From Zoogloea sp044344315 (GTDB lineage: Bacteria > Pseudomonadota > Gammaproteobacteria > Burkholderiales > Rhodocyclaceae): a DNA stretch of 64,000 nucleotides. Both the position numbers and the translations under genes were made by a program. Position 1 is the first letter of the stretch, and every line of letters begins with the position of its first letter. The notes under the pieces are model-generated. The model was not told where the DNA came from. It worked only from the letters and a program-made list of their open reading frames with translations, and ran no database searches. Shown one piece after another: positions 8,080 through 17,555 of this stretch. The stretch covers positions 1 to 64,000 of the forward strand of contig NZ_JBIJDC010000009.1 of NCBI RefSeq assembly GCF_044344315.1. Reading direction: 5' to 3'.

Positions 8080-9273
8080 ATGAACCACGGCAAGAAACTT
8101 GTAACGGTACTCGGCGCGACGGGCTCCATCGGTGTCAGCACGCTGGACGTGGTAGCACGGCACCCGGATCTTTTTGGTGTGTTTGCCCTCACGGCCCATC
8201 GGCAGGTGGACAAACTGCTTGAGCAGTGTCTGGCTCACCGCCCTGCCTATGCGGTTCTCGATAGCTCGGAGGACGCGTTGGCGCTGCAGTCCCGGCTCGA
8301 CGCAGCAGGCTGTTGCACCGAGGTGCTGGTGGGCGCGGCTGCCCTGGCCGATGTGGCTGCTGCCCCGGAAGTGGACATGGTCATGGCCGCCATTGTCGGC
8401 GCCGCTGGGCTCGTGCCGGCCCTTGCCGCTGCGCGGGCTGGCAAGCGCATCCTGCTCGCCAACAAGGAAGCCCTGGTGATGTCCGGGGCACTCTTCATGC
8501 AGGAGGTTGCAGCGACCGGGGCAAGCTTGCTGCCCATCGATAGCGAGCACAACGCCATTTTTCAGGCGCTCCCCGCGGGTTTCGAACGGGGCCTTCACGG
8601 TAGCGGTGTCAATCGCATCCTGCTGACCGCCTCAGGAGGGCCTTTCCGGCGCAAGCCTGTGGAGGAGCTTGCCGCGGTAACGCCGGATATGGCTTGCGCC
8701 CATCCCAACTGGGTGATGGGGCGCAAAATTTCCGTCGACTCCGCCACCATGATGAACAAGGGCCTCGAGGTCATCGAGGCTCACTGGCTATTCGGCTTGC
8801 CGGCGGCAAGCATCCAGGTGGTCATCCATCCCCAGAGCGTGATTCATTCGATGGTCTCGTACGCGGATGGATCGGTCATTGCCCAGCTGGGCAACCCGGA
8901 TATGCGCACGCCTATTGCCCATGCCATGGCTTATCCCCAGCGGGTGGATGCGGGTGTGCGTCCGCTTGATCTGTTCGAGATTGCCCGGCTGGATTTCGAG
9001 CGCCCGGATCTTGAACGATTCCCCTGCCTGGCCCTGGCCTACCGGGCGCTGGAAGAAGGGGGGATTGCACCCGCCGTGCTCAATGCGGCCAACGAGGTTG
9101 CGGTGGCGCGATTTCTCGATGGCGGGCTGCGGTTTGACCGTATCGCTGGCGTCATCGCCGATACGCTGGACGCAATTGCGCCGCATACGGCGGATACCCT
9201 CGAGATCGTTTTTGAGGCGGACCGACAGGCCCGGGATATCGCCGGTGATCTGGTTCGAGGGCGGTGCAGATGA
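8080..9273 (+). CDS. dxr: 1-deoxy-D-xylulose 5-phosphate reductoisomerase
   Basis: Second step of the non-mevalonate isoprenoid pathway, converting DXP to MEP with NADPH and a divalent metal. It has 397 aa. The NADPH-binding GATGSIGVSTLDV is at residues 11-23, the metal and substrate motif DSEHNAIFQ is near residue 153, and SASGGPF/MGRKISVDSATMMNKGLE elements follow. Together with ispD and ispF at 58459-59648 this gives three MEP-pathway enzymes in the window. Its stop overlaps the rseP ATG (ATGA). Confidence 0.97.
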   Translation: MNHGKKLVTVLGATGSIGVSTLDVVARHPDLFGVFALTAHRQVDKLLEQCLAHRPAYAVLDSSEDALALQSRLDAAGCCTEVLVGAAALADVAAAPEVDMVMAAIVGAAGLVPALAAARAGKRILLANKEALVMSGALFMQEVAATGASLLPIDSEHNAIFQALPAGFERGLHGSGVNRILLTASGGPFRRKPVEELAAVTPDMACAHPNWVMGRKISVDSATMMNKGLEVIEAHWLFGLPAASIQVVIHPQSVIHSMVSYADGSVIAQLGNPDMRTPIAHAMAYPQRVDAGVRPLDLFEIARLDFERPDLERFPCLALAYRALEEGGIAPAVLNAANEVAVARFLDGGLRFDRIAGVIADTLDAIAPHTADTLEIVFEADRQARDIAGDLVRGRCR

Positions 9274-10643
9274 GTGGCATGGGTCTGCTCGATTACGTCC
9301 TGCCTTTCCTGCTGGCGTTGGGGATTCTGATCGTCGTTCACGAGTTCGGTCATTACAGCGTGGCGCGCCTGTGTGGTGTCAAGGTGCTGCGATTTTCGTT
9401 GGGTTTCGGCAAGCCGCTGCTGATGCGTCGCTTCGGCCCTGACCAGACGGAGTGGGTGCTGTCGGCCTTCCCGCTGGGGGGCTACGTGAAGATGCTGGAC
9501 GAGCGTGAGGCTCCGGTGCCAGCGCACGAGCAGCACCGGGCCTTCAATCGGCAGACCGTGTGGCGCCGGATCGCCATCGTGGCGGCGGGGCCGCTTGCGA
9601 ACTTTGTCCTGGCCATCGTCCTGTACTGGGGGCTTTACGTCGGAGGGGTGGAGGAGTTGCGGCCACGTCTCGGCCCCCCGGTGGCTGCCAGCCTGGCCGA
9701 GCAGGCCGGCTTCGCCGACGGTGACGTCGTGCGCAGCGTTGATGGCCGGCCGGTACAGACCTGGCAGGAGTTTCGTTGGGAGTTGATCAACGACGCCCTG
9801 GACAAGCGGGTGGTGGTAATCGAGACCATCAACGATACCCGGGAGATCGTGTTTCGCAAGCTCGATTTGAGTGCGGCGACGGTGGATCAGGATAAGCAGG
9901 ACATCGCGACACAGGTAGGCCTGACCTTGCAGCGTCCCAAGCTGCCTGCCGTGCTGGGCAAACTAAGCCCGGGTGGGGCCGCCGAAGCGGCAGGGCTGCG
10001 CGAAGGAGATCGGGTTGTCCGTATCGGAGAGAAAACCGTGGAGGACTGGACCGAGTTGGTGATGGCTGTTCGCGAGGCCCCGGGTCAGACATTGGAAGCA
10101 GAAGTCGTTCGGGATGGTGGAGCCTACGTGACCCGCATCGTCCCTGTATCGGTCGAGGAGAACGGTCGTGCAATCGGGCGCATCGGCGTCGGGGTGGCCG
10201 ACGCGGAAGGCCGACGGGAGCTGATGTTCGTGACGGTTCGCTATGATTCCCTGGACGCGCTGGGCAAGGGCTTGCGTCAGACCTGGGATACTGCGGCGCT
10301 CAGTCTGTCGGTCATGGGACGCATGATTGTCGGCGAGGTTTCGGTGAAGAATCTCAGTGGTCCGGTGACCATTGCCGACTTTGCCGGGCAGTCCGCACGC
10401 ATGGGTTTTTCCCATTACATCAAGTTCCTGGCGCTGATCAGCATCAGCCTCGGGGTCCTGAATCTGCTCCCGGTGCCGGTGCTTGATGGTGGGCACTTGC
10501 TGTATTATGTGATCGAGATCATCAAGGGCGGCCCGGTTTCCGAACGTGTTATGGAGATCGGCCAGCAGATCGGCATGGCCCTGCTGGCAGCGCTAATGGC
10601 TTTCGCCTTCTACAACGACATCAACCGCCTTGTTGCTAGCTGA
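9270..10643 (+). CDS. rseP: Site-2 intramembrane zinc metalloprotease RseP
   Basis: Inner-membrane protease that cuts anti-sigma factors such as RseA and clears signal-peptide remnants. With the ATG at 9270 (ATGA overlap with dxr) it has 457 aa; an in-frame GTG at 9264 would add two residues. The zinc motif HEFGH is in the first helix. Two periplasmic PDZ domains (around AEQAGFADGDVVRSVDG and AEAAGLREGDRVVRIG) follow, then the C-terminal PVPVLDGGHLL with the third metal ligand Asp. Placement between dxr and bamA is the conserved proteobacterial order. Confidence 0.96.
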   Translation: MSGMGLLDYVLPFLLALGILIVVHEFGHYSVARLCGVKVLRFSLGFGKPLLMRRFGPDQTEWVLSAFPLGGYVKMLDEREAPVPAHEQHRAFNRQTVWRRIAIVAAGPLANFVLAIVLYWGLYVGGVEELRPRLGPPVAASLAEQAGFADGDVVRSVDGRPVQTWQEFRWELINDALDKRVVVIETINDTREIVFRKLDLSAATVDQDKQDIATQVGLTLQRPKLPAVLGKLSPGGAAEAAGLREGDRVVRIGEKTVEDWTELVMAVREAPGQTLEAEVVRDGGAYVTRIVPVSVEENGRAIGRIGVGVADAEGRRELMFVTVRYDSLDALGKGLRQTWDTAALSLSVMGRMIVGEVSVKNLSGPVTIADFAGQSARMGFSHYIKFLALISISLGVLNLLPVPVLDGGHLLYYVIEIIKGGPVSERVMEIGQQIGMALLAALMAFAFYNDINRLVAS

Positions 10644-10649
10644 AATCGG

Positions 10650-12941
10650 ATGAAATCCAAGCTTCTTCCCGGGGTGATCGCTGCGCTTTTCGCTGCGTCT
10701 CCCGCATTGGCCTTTGAGCCATTCGTCGTCAAAGACATTCGTATTGAAGGTATCCAGCGCACCGAAGCCGGTACTGTATTCAACTACCTGCCCGTCAAGG
10801 TCGGAGAGCAGTTTTCCGACGACAAGGCTTCCCAGGCGATCAAGGCCCTGTTTGCCACGGGCTTCTTCAAGGACGTCCGGATCGAAGTGGATAAAGACGT
10901 GATCGTCGTCGTTCTCGACGAGCGTCCGGCTATTTCCCAGGTCGATTTTGTCGGCATCAAGGAGTTCGACAAGGAGGCCCTGAAGAAAGGCCTCAAGGAA
11001 GTCGGCCTTGCGGAGTCGCGGATCTTTGACCGGGCGGTACTTGAGCGTGCCGAACAGGAGCTCAAGCGTCAGTACCTCTCCAAGGGCTTGTATGGTGTGC
11101 AGATCACCACCACCGTCACGCCCCTTGAGCGCAATCGTGTCGGTGTGAATTTCAACGTGGTTGAGGGTGAGGCCGCGCGTATTCGCCAGATCAGCATCAT
11201 CGGCAACAAGGTGTTCAAGGAGAAGGAGCTGCTTGAGCTCTTTTCCCTCACCACCCCGGGCTGGATGACGTGGTATTCGAAGAGTGACCAGTATTCGAAG
11301 CAGAAGCTTTCCGGCGATATCGAGGCGCTGCGCTCCCATTACCTGAACCGGGGCTATCTGGATTTCAACATCGATTCGACCCAGGTGTCGATCACGCCCG
11401 ACAAGAAGGATATCTACATCACCCTGAGCATTTCCGAGGGTGAGAAGTACACCGTCTCCGACGTAAAGCTGGCGGGCACCATGGTGGTGCCCGAGGCCGA
11501 GCTTCAGGCGCTCATCAAGCTCAAGGCGGGTGAGACCTTCGTGCGCGACAGCGTCACGGCCACCACCAAGGCCATCAGCGATCGCCTGGGCAATGCGGGC
11601 TATGCCTTTGCCAACGTCAATGCTGCCCCGGAAGTGGACAAGGCGAAACGTGAGGTGGCCTTCACCTTCTTTGTCGATCCGGGCCGCCGCGTTTATGTGC
11701 GAAAAATCAACTTCGCAGGCAATGTGCGTACCCGTGACGAGGTGATTCGTCGCGAGATGCGTCAGATGGAGGGTGCGTGGTACGACGGTGCCGCGCTCAA
11801 CCGTTCAAAGGTGCGCCTGGATCGCCTCGGCTACTTCGACGAAGTCTCCATCGAGACACCGGCGGTCACGGGCTCTACCGACCAGGTCGATGCCAACTTC
11901 ACCGTCAAGGAGCGCGCCACCGGCAACCTGATGCTCGGCGCGGGTTTCTCCAGCTCCGAAAAGGTCATCCTGTCCGCGTCGATTTCCCAGCAGAACCTGT
12001 TCGGCACCGGCAATGCCATGACCCTTCAGGTCAATACCGGCCGGATCAACAAGACGGTTGCCCTGTCCTTCACCAATCCTTACTGGACCATCGATGGGGT
12101 CAGTGTGGGTTGGGACATCTATCAGCGCAACGTTGACCCGACCTCCCTGTCGGTGGCGACCTACAAGAGTTCGTCTATCGGTGCTGGTGTCCGCTTTGGC
12201 TACCCGATTGCAGAAGACGACCGGATCAATTTCGGCCTCGCCATCGACCAGACCACCATCAAGGTCTACGACTCCAGCCCGGCGCCCTACGTGAACTTCG
12301 TCAACACCTTCGGCGATACGGCGCGGAGTCTGCTGGCGACGGCGGGCTGGGCCCGGGATCGTCGGGACAGTTTCCTGTATCCGACCTCGGGGGTGTATCA
12401 GCGGGCATCGGTTGAAGTTGCCACGCCGGTTCTCGACATGCGTTATGTCCGCGCCAATTACCAGCATCAGTACTGGATTCCCTTTGGTGGTGGCTACGCG
12501 TTGATGCTCAATGGCGATGTGGGCTATGCCCACGGCTACGACGGGAAGGCACTGCCGTTCTACAAGAACTTCTACGCGGGTGGTATCGGCTCGGTGCGGG
12601 GATATGAACAGAGCACCCTCGGCCCCCGTTATACGGACAGCTCGGGTTTTGTGCGTTCCCTGGGTGGCAACCGGCGCGTGGTAGGCAACGCGGAGTACTA
12701 TTTCCCCATGCCCGGCTCCCAGAAAGACAAGTCCATGCGGCTGTCCTTGTTCGCCGATGCGGGTTATGTGTGGGGTTCGGACGACAAGGTCCGGGCTTCC
12801 GATTTGCGTTACAGTGCCGGCCTGGCGTTCTCCTGGAGTTCTCCTGTCGGCCCGCTCAAATTCAGTCTTGGTCAGGCGCTCAAGAAGGAAGAAGGCGATC
12901 GAACGCAGAAATTCCAGTTCCAGTTGGGTACGGTTTTCTGA
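10650..12941 (+). CDS. bamA: Outer membrane protein assembly factor BamA
   Basis: Central beta-barrel of the BAM complex that folds and inserts outer-membrane proteins. It has 763 aa, and a signal peptide is cut near PALA/FEPF. Five POTRA domains (about residues 22-420, beginning FVVKDIRIEGIQRTEAGTVF) precede a 16-strand barrel with the conserved loop motif GGIGSVRGYE and a terminal Phe (FQFQLGTVF) typical of BAM substrates. It starts 6 bases after rseP. Skp and the lipid A genes follow, so outer-membrane proteins and LPS are made from one locus. Confidence 0.98.
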   Translation: MKSKLLPGVIAALFAASPALAFEPFVVKDIRIEGIQRTEAGTVFNYLPVKVGEQFSDDKASQAIKALFATGFFKDVRIEVDKDVIVVVLDERPAISQVDFVGIKEFDKEALKKGLKEVGLAESRIFDRAVLERAEQELKRQYLSKGLYGVQITTTVTPLERNRVGVNFNVVEGEAARIRQISIIGNKVFKEKELLELFSLTTPGWMTWYSKSDQYSKQKLSGDIEALRSHYLNRGYLDFNIDSTQVSITPDKKDIYITLSISEGEKYTVSDVKLAGTMVVPEAELQALIKLKAGETFVRDSVTATTKAISDRLGNAGYAFANVNAAPEVDKAKREVAFTFFVDPGRRVYVRKINFAGNVRTRDEVIRREMRQMEGAWYDGAALNRSKVRLDRLGYFDEVSIETPAVTGSTDQVDANFTVKERATGNLMLGAGFSSSEKVILSASISQQNLFGTGNAMTLQVNTGRINKTVALSFTNPYWTIDGVSVGWDIYQRNVDPTSLSVATYKSSSIGAGVRFGYPIAEDDRINFGLAIDQTTIKVYDSSPAPYVNFVNTFGDTARSLLATAGWARDRRDSFLYPTSGVYQRASVEVATPVLDMRYVRANYQHQYWIPFGGGYALMLNGDVGYAHGYDGKALPFYKNFYAGGIGSVRGYEQSTLGPRYTDSSGFVRSLGGNRRVVGNAEYYFPMPGSQKDKSMRLSLFADAGYVWGSDDKVRASDLRYSAGLAFSWSSPVGPLKFSLGQALKKEEGDRTQKFQFQLGTVF

Positions 12942-12979
12942 TCGCGACCGAACCGTATTGCAAGCAGATGGAGGTTTGA

Positions 12980-13483
12980 GTGAAGGGTATTGGCATTTCC
13001 ACGCTGGCAGCAGTGCTGCTGGCAGCGTTTGCACAGACGGCCGTAGCCGAGGTGAAGGTTGGCTTCGTCAATTCCGATCGGGTCATGAAGGAAGCGACGC
13101 CTGCCAAGAAGGCGCAGCAGAAACTCGAGAAGGAATTCGAGAAGCGCGACCAGGACCTTCAACGCATCGCCAAGCAACTGCAAGGCATGCAAGAGGCGCT
13201 TGAGAAGAACACCATGACGATGGGCGAGGGTGAGCGCCGCAACAAGGAGCGTGAGTTCAACGACCTCAACCGCGAGTTTCAGCGTAAGCAGCGTGAGTTC
13301 CGGGAAGACCTGAACCAGCGTCGCAACGAAGAACTGGCGGGGGTGCTTGAGCGAGCCAACAAGACGATCAAGCAGATCGCCGAGGCTGATAAGTACGACA
13401 TCATCTTCCAGGAAGCCGTGTACGCAAGCCCGCGTATCGATATCACCGACAAGGTGATCAAGGCCCTCAGCGAAGCCAAGTAG
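12980..13483 (+). CDS. skp: Periplasmic chaperone Skp/OmpH family
   Basis: Trimeric periplasmic holdase that carries unfolded outer-membrane proteins to BamA. It has 167 aa from a GTG start. A signal peptide ends near TAVA/EVKVGFVNSDRV, and a long charged coiled-coil (residues about 40-115, rich in K, E, R and Q) forms the tentacles. GAGG precedes the start at about 6 bases. Location directly between bamA and lpxD is diagnostic. Family membership is secure; functional equivalence with E. coli Skp is inferred. Confidence 0.93.
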   Translation: MKGIGISTLAAVLLAAFAQTAVAEVKVGFVNSDRVMKEATPAKKAQQKLEKEFEKRDQDLQRIAKQLQGMQEALEKNTMTMGEGERRNKEREFNDLNREFQRKQREFREDLNQRRNEELAGVLERANKTIKQIAEADKYDIIFQEAVYASPRIDITDKVIKALSEAK

Positions 13484-13495
13484 GCGTCCGTCCCC

Positions 13496-14524
13496 ATGGA
13501 AGTCTCTCTTGGTGCCCTGGTAGGCAGGCTTGGAGGCGAACTGCTTGGTGACCCGGATGTGATGGTCAGGCAGATCGCCACCCTTGAGAAGGCGGGCGAC
13601 GGAGACCTCGCCTTTCTCGCCAACCCCAAGTATCGCCAGGCGCTTGAAACCAGCCGGGCCGCGGCTTTCATACTGGCGCCGAAGGCTGTGTCGTTGACCG
13701 ATAGACCGCGCATCGTCACGCCCGATCCCTATCTCTATTTTGCCCGGGCGGCCCAGTTTTTCAATCCACCGCGGCGCGCACCGGCAGGCATTCACCCCAG
13801 TGCTGTAGTCGCGTCGTCGCTGCCGCCTTCCGTCTCTGTTGGTGCCAATGCGGTGATCGGCGAGAGCTGCGTGATTGGTGAGAACTGTGTGATTGGGCCG
13901 GGCAGCCTGATTGGTGATGGCGTGCACATCGGAGCTGACAGCCTGTTGCATGCCGGGGTCACCATCCATTTCGATTGCGTGGTTGGCAAACGGGCCATCC
14001 TGCACTCGGGTGTCGTCATTGGTTCGGATGGTTTCGGTTTTGCCCGGGATGCAGATCGTCATTGGGTAAAGATTCCCCAGATCGGTCGTGTGCTTGTTGG
14101 TGATGACGTGGAGATTGGCGCCAATACCACTGTCGACCGCGGTGCGCTTGGGGACACGGTGATTGGCAATGGGGTCAAGCTCGACAACCTGATTCAGATC
14201 GCCCACAACGTGAGCATCGGTGACGACAGCATCATGGCGGGGCATTCGGGCATTGCCGGCAGCACCCGGGTCGGGGCCCGGTTGATGGTTGGTGGGCAGG
14301 CCGGGATTGCCGGTCATCTGAAGGTCTGTGACGACGTCGTAGTGTCAGCCGGGACCATCATTTCCAAGTCCGTGGACAAGCCCGGGGTATACACCGCGAT
14401 GCTTCCGCAGATGTCCCATGCGGACTGGATCCGCAATTTTGCCCACGTGCGTCGCCTTGATGCGATGGCCGACCGGGTGCGCGAGCTGGAGAAGAAGCTC
14501 GCTGACATGGAAAAGAAATCATGA
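13496..14524 (+). CDS. lpxD: UDP-3-O-(3-hydroxyacyl)glucosamine N-acyltransferase
   Basis: Third step of lipid A synthesis, transferring a 3-hydroxyacyl chain from ACP to the amino group of the sugar. It has 342 aa. The N-terminal uridine-binding domain (residues 1-100) is followed by a left-handed beta-helix of hexapeptide repeats (IGESCVIGENCVIGPGSLIG) and a C-terminal helix ending in RELEKKLADMEKK. The His-containing segment HSGVVIGSDGFGFA is present. The stop overlaps the fabZ ATG by 4 bases. Confidence 0.97.
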   Translation: MEVSLGALVGRLGGELLGDPDVMVRQIATLEKAGDGDLAFLANPKYRQALETSRAAAFILAPKAVSLTDRPRIVTPDPYLYFARAAQFFNPPRRAPAGIHPSAVVASSLPPSVSVGANAVIGESCVIGENCVIGPGSLIGDGVHIGADSLLHAGVTIHFDCVVGKRAILHSGVVIGSDGFGFARDADRHWVKIPQIGRVLVGDDVEIGANTTVDRGALGDTVIGNGVKLDNLIQIAHNVSIGDDSIMAGHSGIAGSTRVGARLMVGGQAGIAGHLKVCDDVVVSAGTIISKSVDKPGVYTAMLPQMSHADWIRNFAHVRRLDAMADRVRELEKKLADMEKKS

Positions 14525-14964
14525 GCGAAATCATCGACATCAACGAAATCAAGCAGTACATCCCGCATCGATATCCCTTCCTGCTTGTGGATCGGATCGT
14601 CGAGATCGAGCTCGGCAAGCGTGCCGTGGGCCTCAAGAATGTGACCATCAACGAGCCTTTCTTCCCTGGCCACTTTCCCCACAATCCGGTCATGCCCGGC
14701 GTGCTGATCATCGAAGCGCTGGCCCAGGCTGCCGCCGTGCTGGCCTTCAAGACCGAAGGGACAATTCCGGACAAGGATGCGATGGTGTATTTCGCGTCGG
14801 TGGACAACGTGCGCTTCAAGCGCCCCGTGGTGCCTGGCGATCAACTGATGCTCGAGGTCGAGATCGTTCGCACCATCCGCAACATCTGGAAGTTCAAGGG
14901 GGTTGCCCGCGTCGCCGGCGAGGTGGCAACCGAAGCCGAATTCATGTGTGCGATCAAACGATGA
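14521..14964 (+). CDS. fabZ: 3-hydroxyacyl-[ACP] dehydratase FabZ
   Basis: Hot-dog-fold dehydratase of fatty-acid elongation. It competes with LpxA and LpxD for 3-hydroxyacyl-ACP, so it helps balance phospholipid against LPS. It has 147 aa, the normal size. Active-site elements are visible: HRYPFLLVDRI at the N-terminus and FPGHFPHNPVMPGVLIIEAL, which carries the catalytic His and Glu. It is coupled on both sides by ATGA overlaps to lpxD and lpxA. Confidence 0.98.
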   Translation: MSEIIDINEIKQYIPHRYPFLLVDRIVEIELGKRAVGLKNVTINEPFFPGHFPHNPVMPGVLIIEALAQAAAVLAFKTEGTIPDKDAMVYFASVDNVRFKRPVVPGDQLMLEVEIVRTIRNIWKFKGVARVAGEVATEAEFMCAIKR

Positions 14965-15734
14965 CGATTCACCCGACTGCCATTGTCCACCCGGGAGCGC
15001 GCCTTGCTGCTGACGTGCAGGTCGGGCCGTTTTCGGTCATCGGCGAGCATGTCGAGGTTGGTGAAGGTACGACGATTGGCCCCCATGTTGTCATCGAGGG
15101 GCACACCCGCATCGGCCGTGACAACCGGATCTTCCAGTTCTGCTCCATCGGCTCCGAGCCCCAGGACAAGAAATACGCCAACGAGCCGACCCGCCTCGAG
15201 ATCGGCGATCGCAACACCATTCGCGAGTTCTGCAGCTTCAGCACCGGCACCATTCAGGACGGTGGTCTGACCCGCGTCGGCAACGACAACTGGATCATGG
15301 CCTATGTCCACGTGGCCCACGACTGCACGGTGGGCAACAACACCATCTTTGCCAACAATGCCACCCTTGCCGGCCACGTCTCGGTGGGTGACTGGGCGAT
15401 TCTGGGTGGCTTTACCGGTGTGCATCAGTTCGTGCGTGTGGGTGCCCACAGTTTCTGTGGCGTCGGCACCGTGCTGCTGCAGGATCTCCCGCCCTTTGTC
15501 ACAGTGTCGGGCAACCCGGCCTCGCCCCACGGCATCAACAGCGAGGGGCTGAAGCGGCGCGGTTTTTCCAGCGAAGGCATTGCGGCCATCAAGCGCGCCT
15601 ACAAGACGCTCTATCGCAACGGACTTACCCTCGACGAGGCTCGCCAGCAGATTGCGGCCGTCGCCGCCGATGTTCCCGAGCTCAGGCAGTTTTCCGACTT
15701 CATTGCCGACTCCGGTCGTGGCATCGTTCGGTAG
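14961..15734 (+). CDS. lpxA: UDP-N-acetylglucosamine acyltransferase
   Basis: First, reversible step of lipid A synthesis, moving a 3-hydroxyacyl chain to O-3 of UDP-GlcNAc. It has 257 aa. It opens with the hexapeptide-repeat start IHPTAIVHPGARLAADVQVG and continues through many I-G-x-x-x-x turns. The catalytic-His region (MAYVHVAHDCTVG) is present, followed by the helical C-terminus. The same frame is open over 500 bases upstream inside lpxD and fabZ, but the ATG at 14961, overlapping the fabZ stop, gives the family N-terminus. Confidence 0.97.
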   Translation: MTIHPTAIVHPGARLAADVQVGPFSVIGEHVEVGEGTTIGPHVVIEGHTRIGRDNRIFQFCSIGSEPQDKKYANEPTRLEIGDRNTIREFCSFSTGTIQDGGLTRVGNDNWIMAYVHVAHDCTVGNNTIFANNATLAGHVSVGDWAILGGFTGVHQFVRVGAHSFCGVGTVLLQDLPPFVTVSGNPASPHGINSEGLKRRGFSSEGIAAIKRAYKTLYRNGLTLDEARQQIAAVAADVPELRQFSDFIADSGRGIVR

Positions 15735-15737
15735 TCC

Positions 15738-16889
15738 ATGGCTTTGCGCATCGCCATGGTGGCGGGCGAGGCGTCCAGTGACCTCCTCGCCAGCCACCTG
15801 ATCCGGGCGCTCAAGCGCCATCTGCCGGACGCAGAGTTCTTCGGTATTGGTGGGCCCAAGATGCAGGCCGAGGGTTTCAAGGCGCTCTGGCCTGCCGAGA
15901 AGCTGGCTGTCCACGGCTACGTGGATGCGCTGAAGAACTACCGGGAGCTGTCCGGCATCCGCCGCACGCTGCTTAAGCGCCTGCTTGCCGATCCGCCGGC
16001 GGCCTTCATCGGGGTGGATGCGCCTGACTTCAGCCTGTGGCTCGAGAAGCGCCTGAAGGACAAGCATATTCCGGCGATCCACTTCGTCGGGCCGTCCATC
16101 TGGGCCTGGCGCAAGGGACGCATCAAGGGTATCGCGCGCTCTGTCAGTCACATGCTGTGCCTGTTCCCCTTCGAGCCACCTCTCTACCAGGCGGCCGGCG
16201 TACCTGTGAGCTACGTGGGGCATCCGCTGGCCGATGTTTTTCCGCTGGCACCCGATCGTGCTGCCGCCCGGGAGATGCTGCAGATCCCAGACGGGGTTCC
16301 GGTGTTCGCCCTTTTGCCGGGCAGCCGCCAATCGGAAGTGCGCAATCTCGCCGACACTTATATCGCCACCGCGGCCGCGCTCCATGAGCGTCACCCGGAC
16401 GCCCGTTTCCTCGTGCCCCTGGCCACGCGGGAAACCCGCCTGCTGTTTGAAGAAGCCCTGCGTCGCCATGCCAACATCGACCTGCCGATCCGCATCCTCT
16501 TCGGCCACGCCGTCGATGCAATGATCGCAGCCGATGTCGTGTTGGTGGCAAGCGGTACTGCGACGCTCGAGGCGGCCTTGCTGAAGCGCCCGATGGTGAT
16601 CACCTACAAGATGGGCAAGTGGTCTTTCCGCCTGATGCGGAGGATGGCCTACCTGCCCTGGGTCGGACTGCCCAATGTGCTGGCCGGACGCGAGGTGGTG
16701 CCCGAGATCCTCCAGGATGCAGCTACGCCTCAGGCTCTCGCCGATGCCCTTGATGCCTGGCTGACCGACAAGGAAAAGGTGGCCGAGCTGACCCGTACCT
16801 TCACCGACATGCATCTGCAGTTGCGCCAGGACACCGCCGCCAAAGCCGCTGCCGCCATCCTCCCCTACCTGCAGGGGCGCGGGCGATGA
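15738..16889 (+). CDS. lpxB: Lipid-A-disaccharide synthase
   Basis: Membrane-associated GT-B glycosyltransferase (family GT19) that joins UDP-2,3-diacylglucosamine and lipid X. It has 383 aa. The N-terminal RIAMVAGEASSDLLASHLI is at residues 4-22, HFVGPSIWAWRKGR follows mid-protein, and the C-terminal half has the donor-site stretch VLVASGTATLEAALL. It starts 3 bases after lpxA. The next enzymes of the pathway (lpxK and others) are not in the window. Confidence 0.97.
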   Translation: MALRIAMVAGEASSDLLASHLIRALKRHLPDAEFFGIGGPKMQAEGFKALWPAEKLAVHGYVDALKNYRELSGIRRTLLKRLLADPPAAFIGVDAPDFSLWLEKRLKDKHIPAIHFVGPSIWAWRKGRIKGIARSVSHMLCLFPFEPPLYQAAGVPVSYVGHPLADVFPLAPDRAAAREMLQIPDGVPVFALLPGSRQSEVRNLADTYIATAAALHERHPDARFLVPLATRETRLLFEEALRRHANIDLPIRILFGHAVDAMIAADVVLVASGTATLEAALLKRPMVITYKMGKWSFRLMRRMAYLPWVGLPNVLAGREVVPEILQDAATPQALADALDAWLTDKEKVAELTRTFTDMHLQLRQDTAAKAAAAILPYLQGRGR

Positions 16890-16946
16890 AAGCGCAACGT
16901 GAAGAGGTGCCGTTTTTCCTCCGGGAAGGATGTCGCGGAGCGTCCG

Positions 16947-17555
16947 GTGGGTAGTTCTCCAAGCCTGCTTTGCGGGGTTGATGAGGCCGGGCGCGGCCCC
17001 CTGTGCGGGCCGGTTGTCGCTGCGGCGGTCATTCTCGATCCCGCGCGGCCGATTGCCGGTCTGGCCGACTCCAAGAAGCTCTCCGAGAAGCGCCGTGATG
17101 CGCTGGCCCTGGAGATCCGCGAGAAGGCCCTGGCCTGGTGCATTGCCGAGGCCAGCGTCGAGGAGATCGACCGCCTCAACATCCTGCACGCCTCCATGCT
17201 CGCCATGCAGCGGGCCGTTGCGGGCTTGCAGCAAGTACCGGACAGGGTGGCTGTGGATGGCAACCGCTGCCCGCACCTGCCCATGCCCTGCGAGGCCATC
17301 GTCAAGGGGGATTCCCTGGTGCCGGAGATCTCGGCTGCATCCATACTGGCCAAGACCGCACGCGATGCCCTACTGGTGGCCCTGGATACGCAGTATCCCC
17401 AATACGGGCTGGCCGCTCACAAGGGCTACCCGACACCGGCCCATCTTGCCGCCTTGAAAGCCCACGGGGTGTGCGCGATCTACCGGCGCAGTTTTGCACC
17501 GGTGCGTGCCATCGTGGCCAACCCACCCCTGTGGACCGACGAGGACTGCCTGTGA
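16947..17555 (+). CDS. rnhB: Ribonuclease HII
   Basis: Removes RNA from RNA-DNA hybrids and cuts at single misincorporated ribonucleotides. The catalytic acidic residues are seen in GVDEAGRGPLCGPV (D and E), in VDGNRCP (D) and in the later KGD. The longest open frame starts at a GTG at 16899. I prefer the GTG at 16947, preceded by GGAG at 6 bases, because it gives a normal short N-terminus (MGSSPSLLCGVDEAGR) and 202 aa. It follows lpxB as in E. coli, but dnaE and accA do not come next. Confidence 0.93.
   Translation: MGSSPSLLCGVDEAGRGPLCGPVVAAAVILDPARPIAGLADSKKLSEKRRDALALEIREKALAWCIAEASVEEIDRLNILHASMLAMQRAVAGLQQVPDRVAVDGNRCPHLPMPCEAIVKGDSLVPEISAASILAKTARDALLVALDTQYPQYGLAAHKGYPTPAHLAALKAHGVCAIYRRSFAPVRAIVANPPLWTDEDCL

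Noticed and set aside
14841..17276. 811-codon minus-strand open frame over lpxA, lpxB and rnhB
   Set aside because: Covers three well-supported genes on the opposite strand; no domain or RBS.
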